Source of the DNA: Eubacterium ventriosum
Lineage (GTDB): Bacteria > Bacillota > Clostridia > Lachnospirales > Lachnospiraceae
Assembly (NCBI RefSeq): GCF_025150745.1
Contig: NZ_CP102282.1
Location: 2,181,501 to 2,245,500 of the forward strand
DNA length: 64,000 nt
Direction of reading: 5' to 3'
Part shown: piece after piece, positions 10,400 through 17,423 of the stretch
Layout: every line of letters starts with the position of its first letter
How positions within the stretch are numbered: position 1 is the first letter of the stretch
Notes under the pieces: generated by a model
The model's input: only the letters and a program-made list of their open reading frames with translations
Database searches by the model: none
What the model was told of the DNA's origin: nothing
Made by a program: the position numbers and the translations under genes

Positions 10400-10429
10400 A
10401 GTATATCAACTTTACTAATATAATATCAA
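10400..10429 (-). promoter_or_regulatory. Predicted sigma-A promoter of addBA
   Basis: On the minus strand a TTGATA -35 box (10424-10429) and a TATACT -10 box (10400-10405) are separated by 18 bp, about 60 bp ahead of the addB start. Each box differs from consensus at one position. Confidence 0.55.
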
Positions 10430-10437
10430 TATGCATA

Positions 10438-10451
10438 GGACAAAAATGTCC
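10438..10451. promoter_or_regulatory. Short palindrome in the divergent addB / 10530 interval
   Basis: GGACA-AAAA-TGTCC is a 5-bp-armed palindrome just upstream of the predicted addB -35 box, in the 191-bp interval between two divergent genes. It could be an operator, but only one copy is visible and no regulator is adjacent. Confidence 0.25.
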
Positions 10452-10529
10452 CATATATTTTTCTTTCATATTTTTTAATCTTTAATAATAAATTAGAATA
10501 TAAGAAATAAAATTTTTGAAGGAGTTTGT

Positions 10530-10970
10530 ATGGCAAAAAGTCCAAAATTTATGGTATTTCATCTAAGGGAGCTTATTTATACCTTAGTCTTCATACTCCT
10601 TGGTATAATCCTGATTATATCACTTGTAATAATGTTTTATAATAGAGGAAACAAGCAGGAAAAAGAGGAAAATACCGGAGTATACGAACCTGGAGTTTAC
10701 ACATCATGTGTCACACTTAACGGCAATCCCATGGATGTAAAAGTAACACTTGATGATAATCACATTAACTCCATAACGGTTGACAATGTTAGCAACACAA
10801 TCACAACAATGTATCCTTTAGTAGAACCTGCTTTCAACGATATAGCAAATCAAATAGTTACAAACCAATCACTTGAAAACATTAAGTTTGATGACAATAG
10901 CAAATATACATATACAATATTATATAATGCTATACTAGATACAATTGAGAAAGGGAAAGTTGGGGAATAG
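10530..10970 (+). CDS. Small membrane-anchored protein with FMN_bind-like domain
   Basis: A 146-residue protein with one membrane segment (about residues 14-36, LIYTLVFILLGIILIISLVI) and an outward domain of about 100 residues. That domain, with VYTSCVTLNGNPMDVKVTLDDN and a C-terminal KYTYTILYNAILDTIEKG, follows the pattern of FMN_bind domains (as in RnfG/NqrC), but the SGAT(Y/T)TS flavin-attachment motif is replaced by DNSKYTYT, so covalent FMN is unlikely. AAGGAG lies about 8 bases upstream of ATG. It is one of only three forward genes and is divergent from addB, so it is probably transcribed alone. Function unknown; the family assignment is my inference from the strand pattern. Confidence 0.6.
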   Translation: MAKSPKFMVFHLRELIYTLVFILLGIILIISLVIMFYNRGNKQEKEENTGVYEPGVYTSCVTLNGNPMDVKVTLDDNHINSITVDNVSNTITTMYPLVEPAFNDIANQIVTNQSLENIKFDDNSKYTYTILYNAILDTIEKGKVGE

Positions 10971-11011
10971 CAAAAATTTTTATAATCAATATTGGTTATT
11001 CTTATTTTTGC
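10970..11011 (+). terminator. Hairpin after the 10530 gene
   Basis: GCAAAAAT (10970-10977) pairs with ATTTTTGC (11004-11011), beginning at the stop codon, with an inner AATCAATATTGGTT symmetry. There is no clean U-tract, so termination is probable rather than certain. Confidence 0.4.
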
Positions 11012-11079
11012 TTCGTATGAATTAATGTTTTTGCGTGATTATTCACCCTAAAACAGTATGATGAATTGTTCATTTGGAT

Positions 11080-11393
11080 TTACGTGTCATATGAATTGTT
11101 TTTTGTATGACACGTAATTTATTTTGGGAATTACGGTCTATATGAAATTTTTGTCGTATGACACGTAATTTTTCTTTTTTATTTTACAATTTACGTGTCA
11201 TATTGAACTTTTCTTCATTTCACACGTAATTCATTTCTTCAATTACGGTCTATATGAAATTTTTGCTATATGACACGTAATTCAGCTTTTTCATTTTCTA
11301 TTTTACGTGTCATATTGAACTTTTCTTCATTTCACACGTAATTCATTTCTTCAATTACGGTCTATATGAAATTTTTGCTATATGACACGTAAT
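11080..11393. repeat. Three tandem 111-112-bp units made of inverted ACGTGT half-sites
   Basis: Three units begin at 11080, 11191 and 11303. Units 2 and 3 have the same 91-bp core (11191-11281 and 11303-11393). Unit 1 is a diverged version (11080-11169). Each core opens with TTACGTGTCAT, has ACACGTAATT then AATTACGG in the middle, and closes with ATGACACGTAAT, so it can form either one large inverted repeat or two consecutive hairpins. The stretch from 10971 to 11511 holds no convincing gene. It lies between converging 3' ends, that of the 10530 gene and that of nadE. Confidence 0.85.
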
Positions 11394-11511
11394 CACTTCA
11401 GGATATGATACTGAATTGTCTCAGGATATGCTAATTCCTTTTCTATGTGGCAACTCCTTCCAACTGATGTATGACAAAATCATAACAATTATCTCCACCA
11501 TAATTCTTCAA

Positions 11512-13425
11512 CTACTCTATGTTTTCCAACTGGTTCATCCATTCTCTTACACAGCCATCGCTTGGCATTCGCAAGTCTCCTCTTGGTGAAACTGCTACTG
11601 TTCCTACTTTTGGTCCGTCAGGAAGGCAGCTTCGTTTAAACTGCTGTGAGAAGAATCTTCTGTAGAATGTTTTTAACCACTTTAATATTGTTTCTTTGTG
11701 GTATATTCCTTTAAATGCCATTTTTGCAAGAAAATATATTTTTGTTGGTGTGTATCCAAATCTCAAAATATAGTAAAGGAAGAAATCGTGTAGCTCATAA
11801 GGGCCAACTAAATCTTCTGTTTTCTGAGCAATCTTGCCGTCTTTAGGTGGCAATAATTCAGGGCTTACAGGTGTATCCAAAACATCATTTAAAACATCTG
11901 AAAGTTCCTTGTCTTCACATGTATCTGAAAAATATTTTACAAGGTGTCTTACAAGTGTTTTTGGAACGCCTGCATTAACACCGTACATTGACATATGATC
12001 GCCATTATATGTTGCCCATCCAAGTGCAAGTTCTGACATATCTCCTGTACCAATTACCATTCCATTGTGTTCATTTGCAAAATCCATTAGCAAATATGTT
12101 CTCTGCCTTGCCTGTGCGTTTTCGTATGTTACATCGTGAATGTTAATATCATGTTCAATCTGGTTCATATGAAGAACTGTTGCTTCACTAATGTTTACTT
12201 CCTTAAAAGTACATCCCAACTTTTCAATCATTGAAACTGCGTTAGTATATGTTCTGTCAGTTGTTCCAAAACCGGGCATTGTAACTGCAATAATTCCCTT
12301 TCTGTCAAGATTTAACTTATCAAAAGCTCTTGCTGTAACCAACAATGCCAATGTTGAATCAAGGCCTCCTGAAATTCCCACAACTGCGTTTTTGCAATTA
12401 GTATGCTCCAATCTTTTCTTAAGTCCCATTGTCTGAATTGAAAGAATTTCCTCGCATCTTTTCTCTCTTTCATTAGTATTTGATGGGACGAAAGGTGCAT
12501 TATCTATCACTCTTTCCACTTCAAAATCTATTGGCTCCAATTCCACTTCAACTTCCTCATAAGACAATTCTTCATCAGGAATAAAAGTAGTCATTTTTGC
12601 TCTCTCCGCTGCTAATCTGTCAAGGTCAATATCTGCGTAAATAGTCTGATTTTCAAATCTCTTAGACTGTGACAAAATATTACCGTTTTCAGCTATAATA
12701 TTGTGCCCCGCAAAAACCAAGTCCGTTGTAGATTCACCCTCTCCTGCATCTGCATAAATATATGCGCTAAGAGTTCTTGCTGACTGACCGCTTACCAAAC
12801 CGGTTCTGTAAATATCTTTTCCTGTTGTTTCGTCACTTGCTGAAAGGTTTGCAATAACTGTGGCTCCTGCAAGAGCATGGCTTGTACTTGGTGGATTAGG
12901 AACCCACAAATCCTCGCAAATTTCGATTGCAAAACTAAAGTTTTCAAAATTAACACAATTAAACAAAATCTCTGTTCCAAAAGGTACTTCTTCTTCGCCA
13001 ATCATTACATATCCGTCTTTATTTTTGCCACTTGTAAAATGACGTGCCTCATAAAATTCAGAATAATTAGGTATATAAGTCTTTGGCACAAGACCTAAAA
13101 TCTCTCCATCATAAATAACTGCTGCCACGTTATAAAGCTTACTTCTATAAATCATTGGCAATCCAACAATTGCCACAATCTCCTTATCTTCGCAATGCTC
13201 TGAAATAAACTGCAAATGAGTTTTTGCCATATCAAGCATTGATTTCTGCCAAAATAAATCACTACAAGTGTACCCTGTAATGCACAACTCAGGAAAAACC
13301 ACAAGCTGAGCTCCATTATCATACACTTCATCTATAATCTTGCAAATCTGTGCTCCGTTATAACCACAGTCACCTACTTTTATTTTTGGTGTTGCCGCAG
13401 CAACCTTTACGAATCCATTGTTCAT
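11512..13425 (-). CDS. nadE: Glutamine-dependent NAD+ synthetase
   Basis: A 637-residue two-domain enzyme that makes NAD+ from deamido-NAD+, ATP and glutamine. The N-terminal nitrilase-type glutaminase domain (1-290) carries the Glu-Lys-Cys triad: E46 in FPELCITGY, K115 in VPKTYIPN and C170 in EICEDLW. The C-terminal synthetase domain has the PP-loop SGGLDS (352-357) and GTGDMSELALGW. Length fits the glutamine-using class of NadE; the ammonia-only class is about 270 aa. It appears to be a single-gene unit: the next upstream gene is more than 340 bp away and its own terminator intervenes. Confidence 0.96.
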   Translation of the reverse strand: MNNGFVKVAAATPKIKVGDCGYNGAQICKIIDEVYDNGAQLVVFPELCITGYTCSDLFWQKSMLDMAKTHLQFISEHCEDKEIVAIVGLPMIYRSKLYNVAAVIYDGEILGLVPKTYIPNYSEFYEARHFTSGKNKDGYVMIGEEEVPFGTEILFNCVNFENFSFAIEICEDLWVPNPPSTSHALAGATVIANLSASDETTGKDIYRTGLVSGQSARTLSAYIYADAGEGESTTDLVFAGHNIIAENGNILSQSKRFENQTIYADIDLDRLAAERAKMTTFIPDEELSYEEVEVELEPIDFEVERVIDNAPFVPSNTNEREKRCEEILSIQTMGLKKRLEHTNCKNAVVGISGGLDSTLALLVTARAFDKLNLDRKGIIAVTMPGFGTTDRTYTNAVSMIEKLGCTFKEVNISEATVLHMNQIEHDINIHDVTYENAQARQRTYLLMDFANEHNGMVIGTGDMSELALGWATYNGDHMSMYGVNAGVPKTLVRHLVKYFSDTCEDKELSDVLNDVLDTPVSPELLPPKDGKIAQKTEDLVGPYELHDFFLYYILRFGYTPTKIYFLAKMAFKGIYHKETILKWLKTFYRRFFSQQFKRSCLPDGPKVGTVAVSPRGDLRMPSDGCVREWMNQLENIE

Positions 13426-13621
13426 TTTATCTTTAATCCTTTCCGATTTGATATATACTGTTATGCCCTATTTTGTACACATTAGCATATTTCTATCTTA
13501 TATGTATCTTTACTTTTCAACTTATATTCTAGATTTATTCTATATTAAAATATTACATCTTCTTATTGTATCAACTTTGTTAAATCATTTCCACCTTCAT
13601 AGTTAATTTTTTTCATAAAAT

Positions 13622-13675
13622 AAAAGATAGTGTAATTATCGGTTTTCAACCATCCGAAAGTTACACTATCTTTTT
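13622..13675 (-). terminator. Terminator downstream of the amidase gene
   Basis: AAAGATAGTGTAA (13623-13635) pairs perfectly with TTACACTATCTTT (13661-13673). On the minus strand it is followed by TTTTATTTTATG. A matching T-run on the other side means it could work in both directions. The rest of the 13426-13768 interval is AT-rich with no gene that I can support. Confidence 0.8.
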
Positions 13676-13768
13676 CTGTATTTTTATTCCTAATATATTT
13701 TTCAATAATAAAATATATCAACTACAAAATATTCCGGCAACAGAGTACTCTTAATTATGATTCAAGCT

Positions 13769-14551
13769 TCAACTTACCACAAAAGTATTATATCCAAGCA
13801 ACCTTAGTTTCAATTCCATTGCCACCGCATTATCCAGTGTTCTGAAGTCTCCAACTCTTACTTTAAATAGATTGTCTTCCATTACAACTCTTGACGGGAA
13901 TCCCTGTCTTCTAAGCTGCAGGTTAAGGCTTTCAGCCAATTGTCTGTTTCTAAAAGCCCCCACCTGAACCGAATAGCTCTGACTATTGTTAGGTTTACAG
14001 TCATTTGCATGAATGCCTCTGTCATATAAAGTATCAATTATTGCATCGGCAATAGCCTGAGCAATTTCGTTTTGTTTATTATCGAAGATTTCATTATCCA
14101 CAGCCGAATTAATAAAACCTGCCTCAATCAAAACAGCGGGCATTTTTGTTCTTTTTAAAACTACAAGATTAGGTCTTTCCACTACTCCTTTGTCAGCAAA
14201 ACCAAGTGCCACAAGGTTCTCGTTAATATTTCTGGCAAGTTCAGCCTTTAATCCCTGGTCATTGTACACCAGTGTTTGCACTCCGTTGTACATGTCTGCG
14301 TTAGGTGCAGAATTTCTATGGAATGAAACAAATAAATCTCCCCCCATATTGTTGGCAATTGTTGCTTTTTCAAAAGGTGTATTATAAATATCTGTAGTTC
14401 TTGTATATGCAACATCAAAGCCTGCGTTTTCCAAAAGTTTTCCCACAGACATAGCAAGACCCAGGGCTTCATCCTTCTCCTGTCTTCCATTAAAAGTCGC
14501 TCCTGGGTCTGATCCGCCGTGTCCCGGATCTAAAATTATTTTATAAGCCAT
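13769..14551 (-). CDS. N-acetylmuramoyl-L-alanine amidase with SPOR domain
   Basis: A 260-residue peptidoglycan hydrolase that cleaves the MurNAc-L-Ala bond. Residues 1-175 form an Amidase_3 zinc domain: DPGHGG at 8-13 (H11), a Glu in RQEKDEA, H78 in VSFHRNSAP and the catalytic Glu in VLIEAGF. Residues 185-260 form a SPOR domain (SYSVQVGAFRN and VRVGDFRT), which binds denuded glycan strands at septa. No signal peptide or membrane segment is present, unlike most wall amidases, so release must be by a non-Sec route, by mother-cell lysis, or from an endolysin-like origin. Neighbours are ordinary chromosomal genes, and a role in sporulation or mother-cell lysis is plausible but unproven. Confidence 0.88.
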   Translation of the reverse strand: MAYKIILDPGHGGSDPGATFNGRQEKDEALGLAMSVGKLLENAGFDVAYTRTTDIYNTPFEKATIANNMGGDLFVSFHRNSAPNADMYNGVQTLVYNDQGLKAELARNINENLVALGFADKGVVERPNLVVLKRTKMPAVLIEAGFINSAVDNEIFDNKQNEIAQAIADAIIDTLYDRGIHANDCKPNNSQSYSVQVGAFRNRQLAESLNLQLRRQGFPSRVVMEDNLFKVRVGDFRTLDNAVAMELKLRLLGYNTFVVS

Positions 14552-14642
14552 AACAACCTACGATTATCATTATCATAATATGATATGCTAAAAGTCTAAA
14601 AATAGTACCAATTACGGCTGTTTTCGTTTGAAACTATATAAT

Positions 14643-14966
14643 CTACTTCTTTGTTGTAGTTGTCTTATTGTTGTTCTTTGTCTGATTCTGATTATTTGTT
14701 GTATCAGTTGTATTTTCATCATTGCCATCCCCAACAATATCATCTACACCCTCTTCTATATCGTCACCAATATCTCCTATAACACCATCATTTTTGTTGT
14801 CAACTTTTCCTGAATTTCCACCCTGTGTAGTATTTTCAGAAGATGACTCCTGATTTGTTGCTGTAGTTGTTTCGTTGTCTGTTGTGGTATTATTTCCACA
14901 AGCCACAAAACAAACTGACATTAATGCCATAGTAAATACAAGTAAGTAATTTCTTAAAGTGTTCAT
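14643..14966 (-). CDS. Small Thr/Asn-rich lipoprotein
   Basis: A 107-residue predicted lipoprotein with an N-terminal signal and lipobox FVAC (Cys about residue 22), which would be lipidated by Lgt and held on the outer face of the membrane. The mature part is low-complexity: a Thr/Asn/Ser-rich stretch, an acidic repeat-like block (DGVIGDIGDDIEEGVDDIVGDG) and a Thr/Lys tail. No enzymatic domain can be seen. AGGAGG about 9 bases upstream supports the start. It lies 91 bp ahead of the amidase gene and could be in the same transcript. Function unknown. Confidence 0.75.
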   Translation of the reverse strand: MNTLRNYLLVFTMALMSVCFVACGNNTTTDNETTTATNQESSSENTTQGGNSGKVDNKNDGVIGDIGDDIEEGVDDIVGDGNDENTTDTTNNQNQTKNNNKTTTTKK

Positions 14967-15070
14967 ACTATAAATCCTCCAACTTAATTTAAAATTTTGT
15001 TCGGTATAGGATTATTTTTTGCACTTTCAAAAAAAATATACATTTTTAAAATTTTTCCTCAAAAAAGAAA

Positions 15071-15105
15071 ATGCACAGAGAATACAAAAAGCATTTTCTG
15101 TGCAT
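15071..15105 (-). terminator. Terminator downstream of dapB
   Basis: ATGCACAGA (15071-15079) pairs with TCTGTGCAT (15097-15105). It lies about 65 bp past the dapB stop, in AT-rich flanks. Confidence 0.65.
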
Positions 15106-15168
15106 AAAAAAGTTTCAAATTTAAAATAATTTCCATATAAAATTCTAAAAAAACTTTCTATATTAATC

Positions 15169-15924
15169 TTATCCGATTACATCTGCCATATTGTACATTC
15201 CGGCTTCTTTTCCTGCAATATATTTTGCAGCATCAATAGCCCCCTTAGCAAAAATTGCCTTCGAGTATGCTGTATGTGAAATCTGGATTACTTCATCTGT
15301 TCCTGCAAAGATAACATCATGTTCACCAACAATTGTACCACCACGAACTGCTGAAATACCGATTTCATTATGTTTTCTCTTCTGTCTTACTGTACTTCTG
15401 TCATAAGTATAATCATATTCATTATCTAATACCTGATTCATACAATCTGCAAGAGCTAAAGCTGTTCCACTTGGAGCATCAAGCTTCTGATTATGATGTT
15501 TTTCAACTATTTCAATATCAAAACCTCTGTTAGCAAGAATATCTGCTGCTGTTCTAAGAAGCTTCATTAAAGTGTTAATTCCAAGTGACATATTGGCTGA
15601 CTTAAGAATTGCTACCTTTTTGCTTGCCTGATTAACTTTTTCAAGCTGTTCTGCACTAAGTCCCGTTGTACAAAGAACAACAGGTGTACCTGTTTCTACA
15701 GCATATTCAAGTAATCCGTCAACTGCCTGTGCTACTGCAAAATCTATAATAACATCAGCCTTAACTGTGCATTCCTTAATTGATGGAAATACAGGATACT
15801 CATTCTGAACGCCTGTGTAAGCATCAATACCTGCTACTATCTGAACATTCTCATCTTTTTCAATAAATTCTGTTACAACTCTTCCCATATGGCCATTGCA
15901 ACCATGCATTATTACATTTACCAT
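15169..15924 (-). CDS. dapB: 4-hydroxy-tetrahydrodipicolinate reductase
   Basis: A 251-residue NAD(P)H-dependent reductase, the second step of the branch from aspartate semialdehyde to diaminopimelate and lysine. The nucleotide-binding loop GCNGHMGR (8-15), IVEKHHNQKLDAPSGTA with the catalytic His pair H143/H144 and its Lys, and the substrate site RGGTIVGEHDV are all present. It lies 96 bp downstream of dapA, separated by a hairpin without a U-tract, so it probably shares the dapA transcript and thereby the lysine riboswitch. Confidence 0.96.
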   Translation of the reverse strand: MVNVIMHGCNGHMGRVVTEFIEKDENVQIVAGIDAYTGVQNEYPVFPSIKECTVKADVIIDFAVAQAVDGLLEYAVETGTPVVLCTTGLSAEQLEKVNQASKKVAILKSANMSLGINTLMKLLRTAADILANRGFDIEIVEKHHNQKLDAPSGTALALADCMNQVLDNEYDYTYDRSTVRQKRKHNEIGISAVRGGTIVGEHDVIFAGTDEVIQISHTAYSKAIFAKGAIDAAKYIAGKEAGMYNMADVIG

Positions 15925-15970
15925 TTTAACCTCCGTAAGTCTTTATTACACAGCGTGTCCTAAAGCTATT

Positions 15971-16000
15971 ATCCCACCATTGTGCATGCACCGGTGGGAT
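15971..16000 (-). other. Intercistronic hairpin between dapA and dapB
   Basis: ATCCCACC (15971-15978) pairs with GGTGGGAT (15993-16000). No U-run follows on the minus strand. It may therefore tune stability or partial read-through from dapA into dapB rather than terminate fully. Confidence 0.55.
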
Positions 16001-16020
16001 ATGACTTTTAACACTGTAAT

Positions 16021-16905
16021 TTATAAAATTCCGTATTCCTTCATAGCTTTCTTAAGACCTTCTTTATGTTCATCTGAACATTCTGTTAAAGGTGCTCTCA
16101 TAGGACCTGCCTTGTAGCCTAAAATGCTCATTGCAGCCTTAACAGGAATTGGGTTAACTTCGCTAAATAATGCACCAATTAAATCAATTGCTTCTAACTG
16201 CATCTTTGTTGCCTTTGCAATGTCACCATCCATAAATGACTGAACTGTATCATGAACCTGCTTTGGTGCAACGTTAGACCATACTGAAATAACACCCTTA
16301 CCACCTAATGATAAGATAGGTAATACCTGATCATCATTTCCTGAATAAATATCAATGCATCCGTCAGCTAAAGCTGCTAACTTAGCAACCTGTGAAATAT
16401 TACCTGATGCTTCCTTAATTGCAACTACGTTCTTAACTTCCTTTGCAATCTTAACAGCTGTTTCAGGAAGGATGTTTGTACCTGTTCTTGAAGGAACATT
16501 GTACATAATAATAGGAATATTTACAGCATCTGAAATAGCCTTGTAATATTCATATAAACCTGCCTGAGTTGCTTTATTATAATAAGGTGTTACACAAAGT
16601 AATCCGTCAACACCGATTTCTTCTGCTTTCTTAGATAAATTAATTGATTCTCTTGTACAGTTAGAACCTGTTCCTGCAATAACAGGAATTCTTCCTGCTA
16701 CCTTTTCTACACAATATTTGATAGTTGCAAGATGTTCATCATCATCCATAGTTGATGCTTCACCTGTTGTACCACATACGATAATTGCATCTGTATGTCC
16801 TGCAATCTGATCTTCAATAATCTTTCCAAATTCTTCAAAGTTAATTGATCCATCTTCATTAAATGGTGTAATAATTGCTACACCTGCGCCTGTAAAAATT
16901 GACAT
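16021..16905 (-). CDS. dapA: 4-hydroxy-tetrahydrodipicolinate synthase
   Basis: A 294-residue (beta/alpha)8 aldolase that condenses pyruvate with aspartate semialdehyde, the committed step to diaminopimelate (for peptidoglycan and spore dipicolinate) and lysine. The Schiff-base lysine is K164 in VAIKEASGN; Y135 (IIMYNVPSR) and the pyruvate loop CGTTGEAS (44-51) complete the site. GGAGGTTTTGTAA precedes ATG. The roughly 360-bp leader holds a promoter, a lysine riboswitch and a terminator, so expression should fall when lysine is abundant. Confidence 0.97.
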   Translation of the reverse strand: MSIFTGAGVAIITPFNEDGSINFEEFGKIIEDQIAGHTDAIIVCGTTGEASTMDDDEHLATIKYCVEKVAGRIPVIAGTGSNCTRESINLSKKAEEIGVDGLLCVTPYYNKATQAGLYEYYKAISDAVNIPIIMYNVPSRTGTNILPETAVKIAKEVKNVVAIKEASGNISQVAKLAALADGCIDIYSGNDDQVLPILSLGGKGVISVWSNVAPKQVHDTVQSFMDGDIAKATKMQLEAIDLIGALFSEVNPIPVKAAMSILGYKAGPMRAPLTECSDEHKEGLKKAMKEYGIL

Positions 16906-17020
16906 TTACAAAACCTCCTAAATTATATGTATTTCATTAAACTTTAGTATGCTATTTTAAGCCTGTGTGGTATTTTGAATTTCCATTAACCGGAGCATAT
17001 TTTGTAACTTTTTACAAAAC

Positions 17021-17043
17021 AAAAGGAGCTTTCATAGCTCCTT
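17021..17043 (-). terminator. Riboswitch-controlled terminator ahead of dapA
   Basis: AAGGAGCT (17023-17030) and AGCTCCTT (17036-17043) form an 8-bp stem. On the minus strand it is followed by TTGTTTTGTAAAAAG. It lies 20 bases past the riboswitch, where the expression platform is expected. Confidence 0.85.
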
Positions 17044-17062
17044 ATAAGTACCGCACCGAATG

Positions 17063-17260
17063 CTTATAAGTAGCTCTCCATCAATGTGATTGTCGATAAT
17101 GGCTCTCCATCAAATGATGACAGTCATACGGCTCTTAACCGTATGCCCAGGATAAATCTTCCGGTGGATTCTCCTTCGGCGCTACATCCTTTCCAACATA
17201 ATCATCTGCCTCCGGGGCATCTTATAATGTACTGATAGGTAGCGCAACCTCTACTATTAT
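17063..17260 (-). promoter_or_regulatory. Lysine riboswitch (L box)
   Basis: Read on the minus strand, this RNA shows the lysine aptamer signatures in order: GTAGAGGTTGCG at the 5' P1 strand, CAGTA, GGAAAGGATGTAGCGCCGAA, a stem-loop closing in ATACGG...CCGTAT, ACTGTCATC, and GATGGAGAGCTAC as the 3' P1 strand pairing with GTAG at the start. It lies directly between the dapA promoter and a terminator, as in known transcriptional OFF switches. Oddity: the 12-bp segment GATGGAGAGC with its flank occurs twice, 29 bases apart (17073-17084 and 17102-17113). Another repeated TACTTATAAG flanks the terminator entry. Confidence 0.9.
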
Positions 17261-17272
17261 TTAACTAAAGTA

Positions 17273-17301
17273 ATAATATCATTCATAGGCTTTAGTGTCA
17301 A
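17273..17301 (-). promoter_or_regulatory. Promoter of dapA-dapB
   Basis: A perfect TTGACA (17296-17301), a 17-bp spacer and TATTAT (17273-17278) lie on the minus strand. They place the transcript start within a few bases of the riboswitch 5' edge. The 17302-17423 stretch behind it is AT-rich, without a clear terminator for the glucanase gene ending at 17424. Confidence 0.8.
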
Positions 17302-17423
17302 CACGCCTTTATATATTTTATTCTGAAATGCCATAAATGATACTATGTATTAATATTTTAACTAAGTTAATCAATGCCTGATTATTTGTAATAATTTTCT
17401 TATTTAACATCTAATATGTCTGA

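Noticed and set aside
11080-11393. CRISPR array
   Set aside because: The units are 111-112 bp with the intervals also nearly identical, and they are built of inverted half-sites. There are no unique spacers and no cas genes nearby.
13769-14551. Prophage remnant around the endolysin-like amidase
   Set aside because: No holin, structural, integrase or repressor gene is nearby, and neighbours are nadE and dap genes.
17041-17260. T-box leader for dapA
   Set aside because: No T-box consensus (TGGNACCGCG type) is present at the antiterminator. The order of aptamer signatures fits the lysine riboswitch instead.
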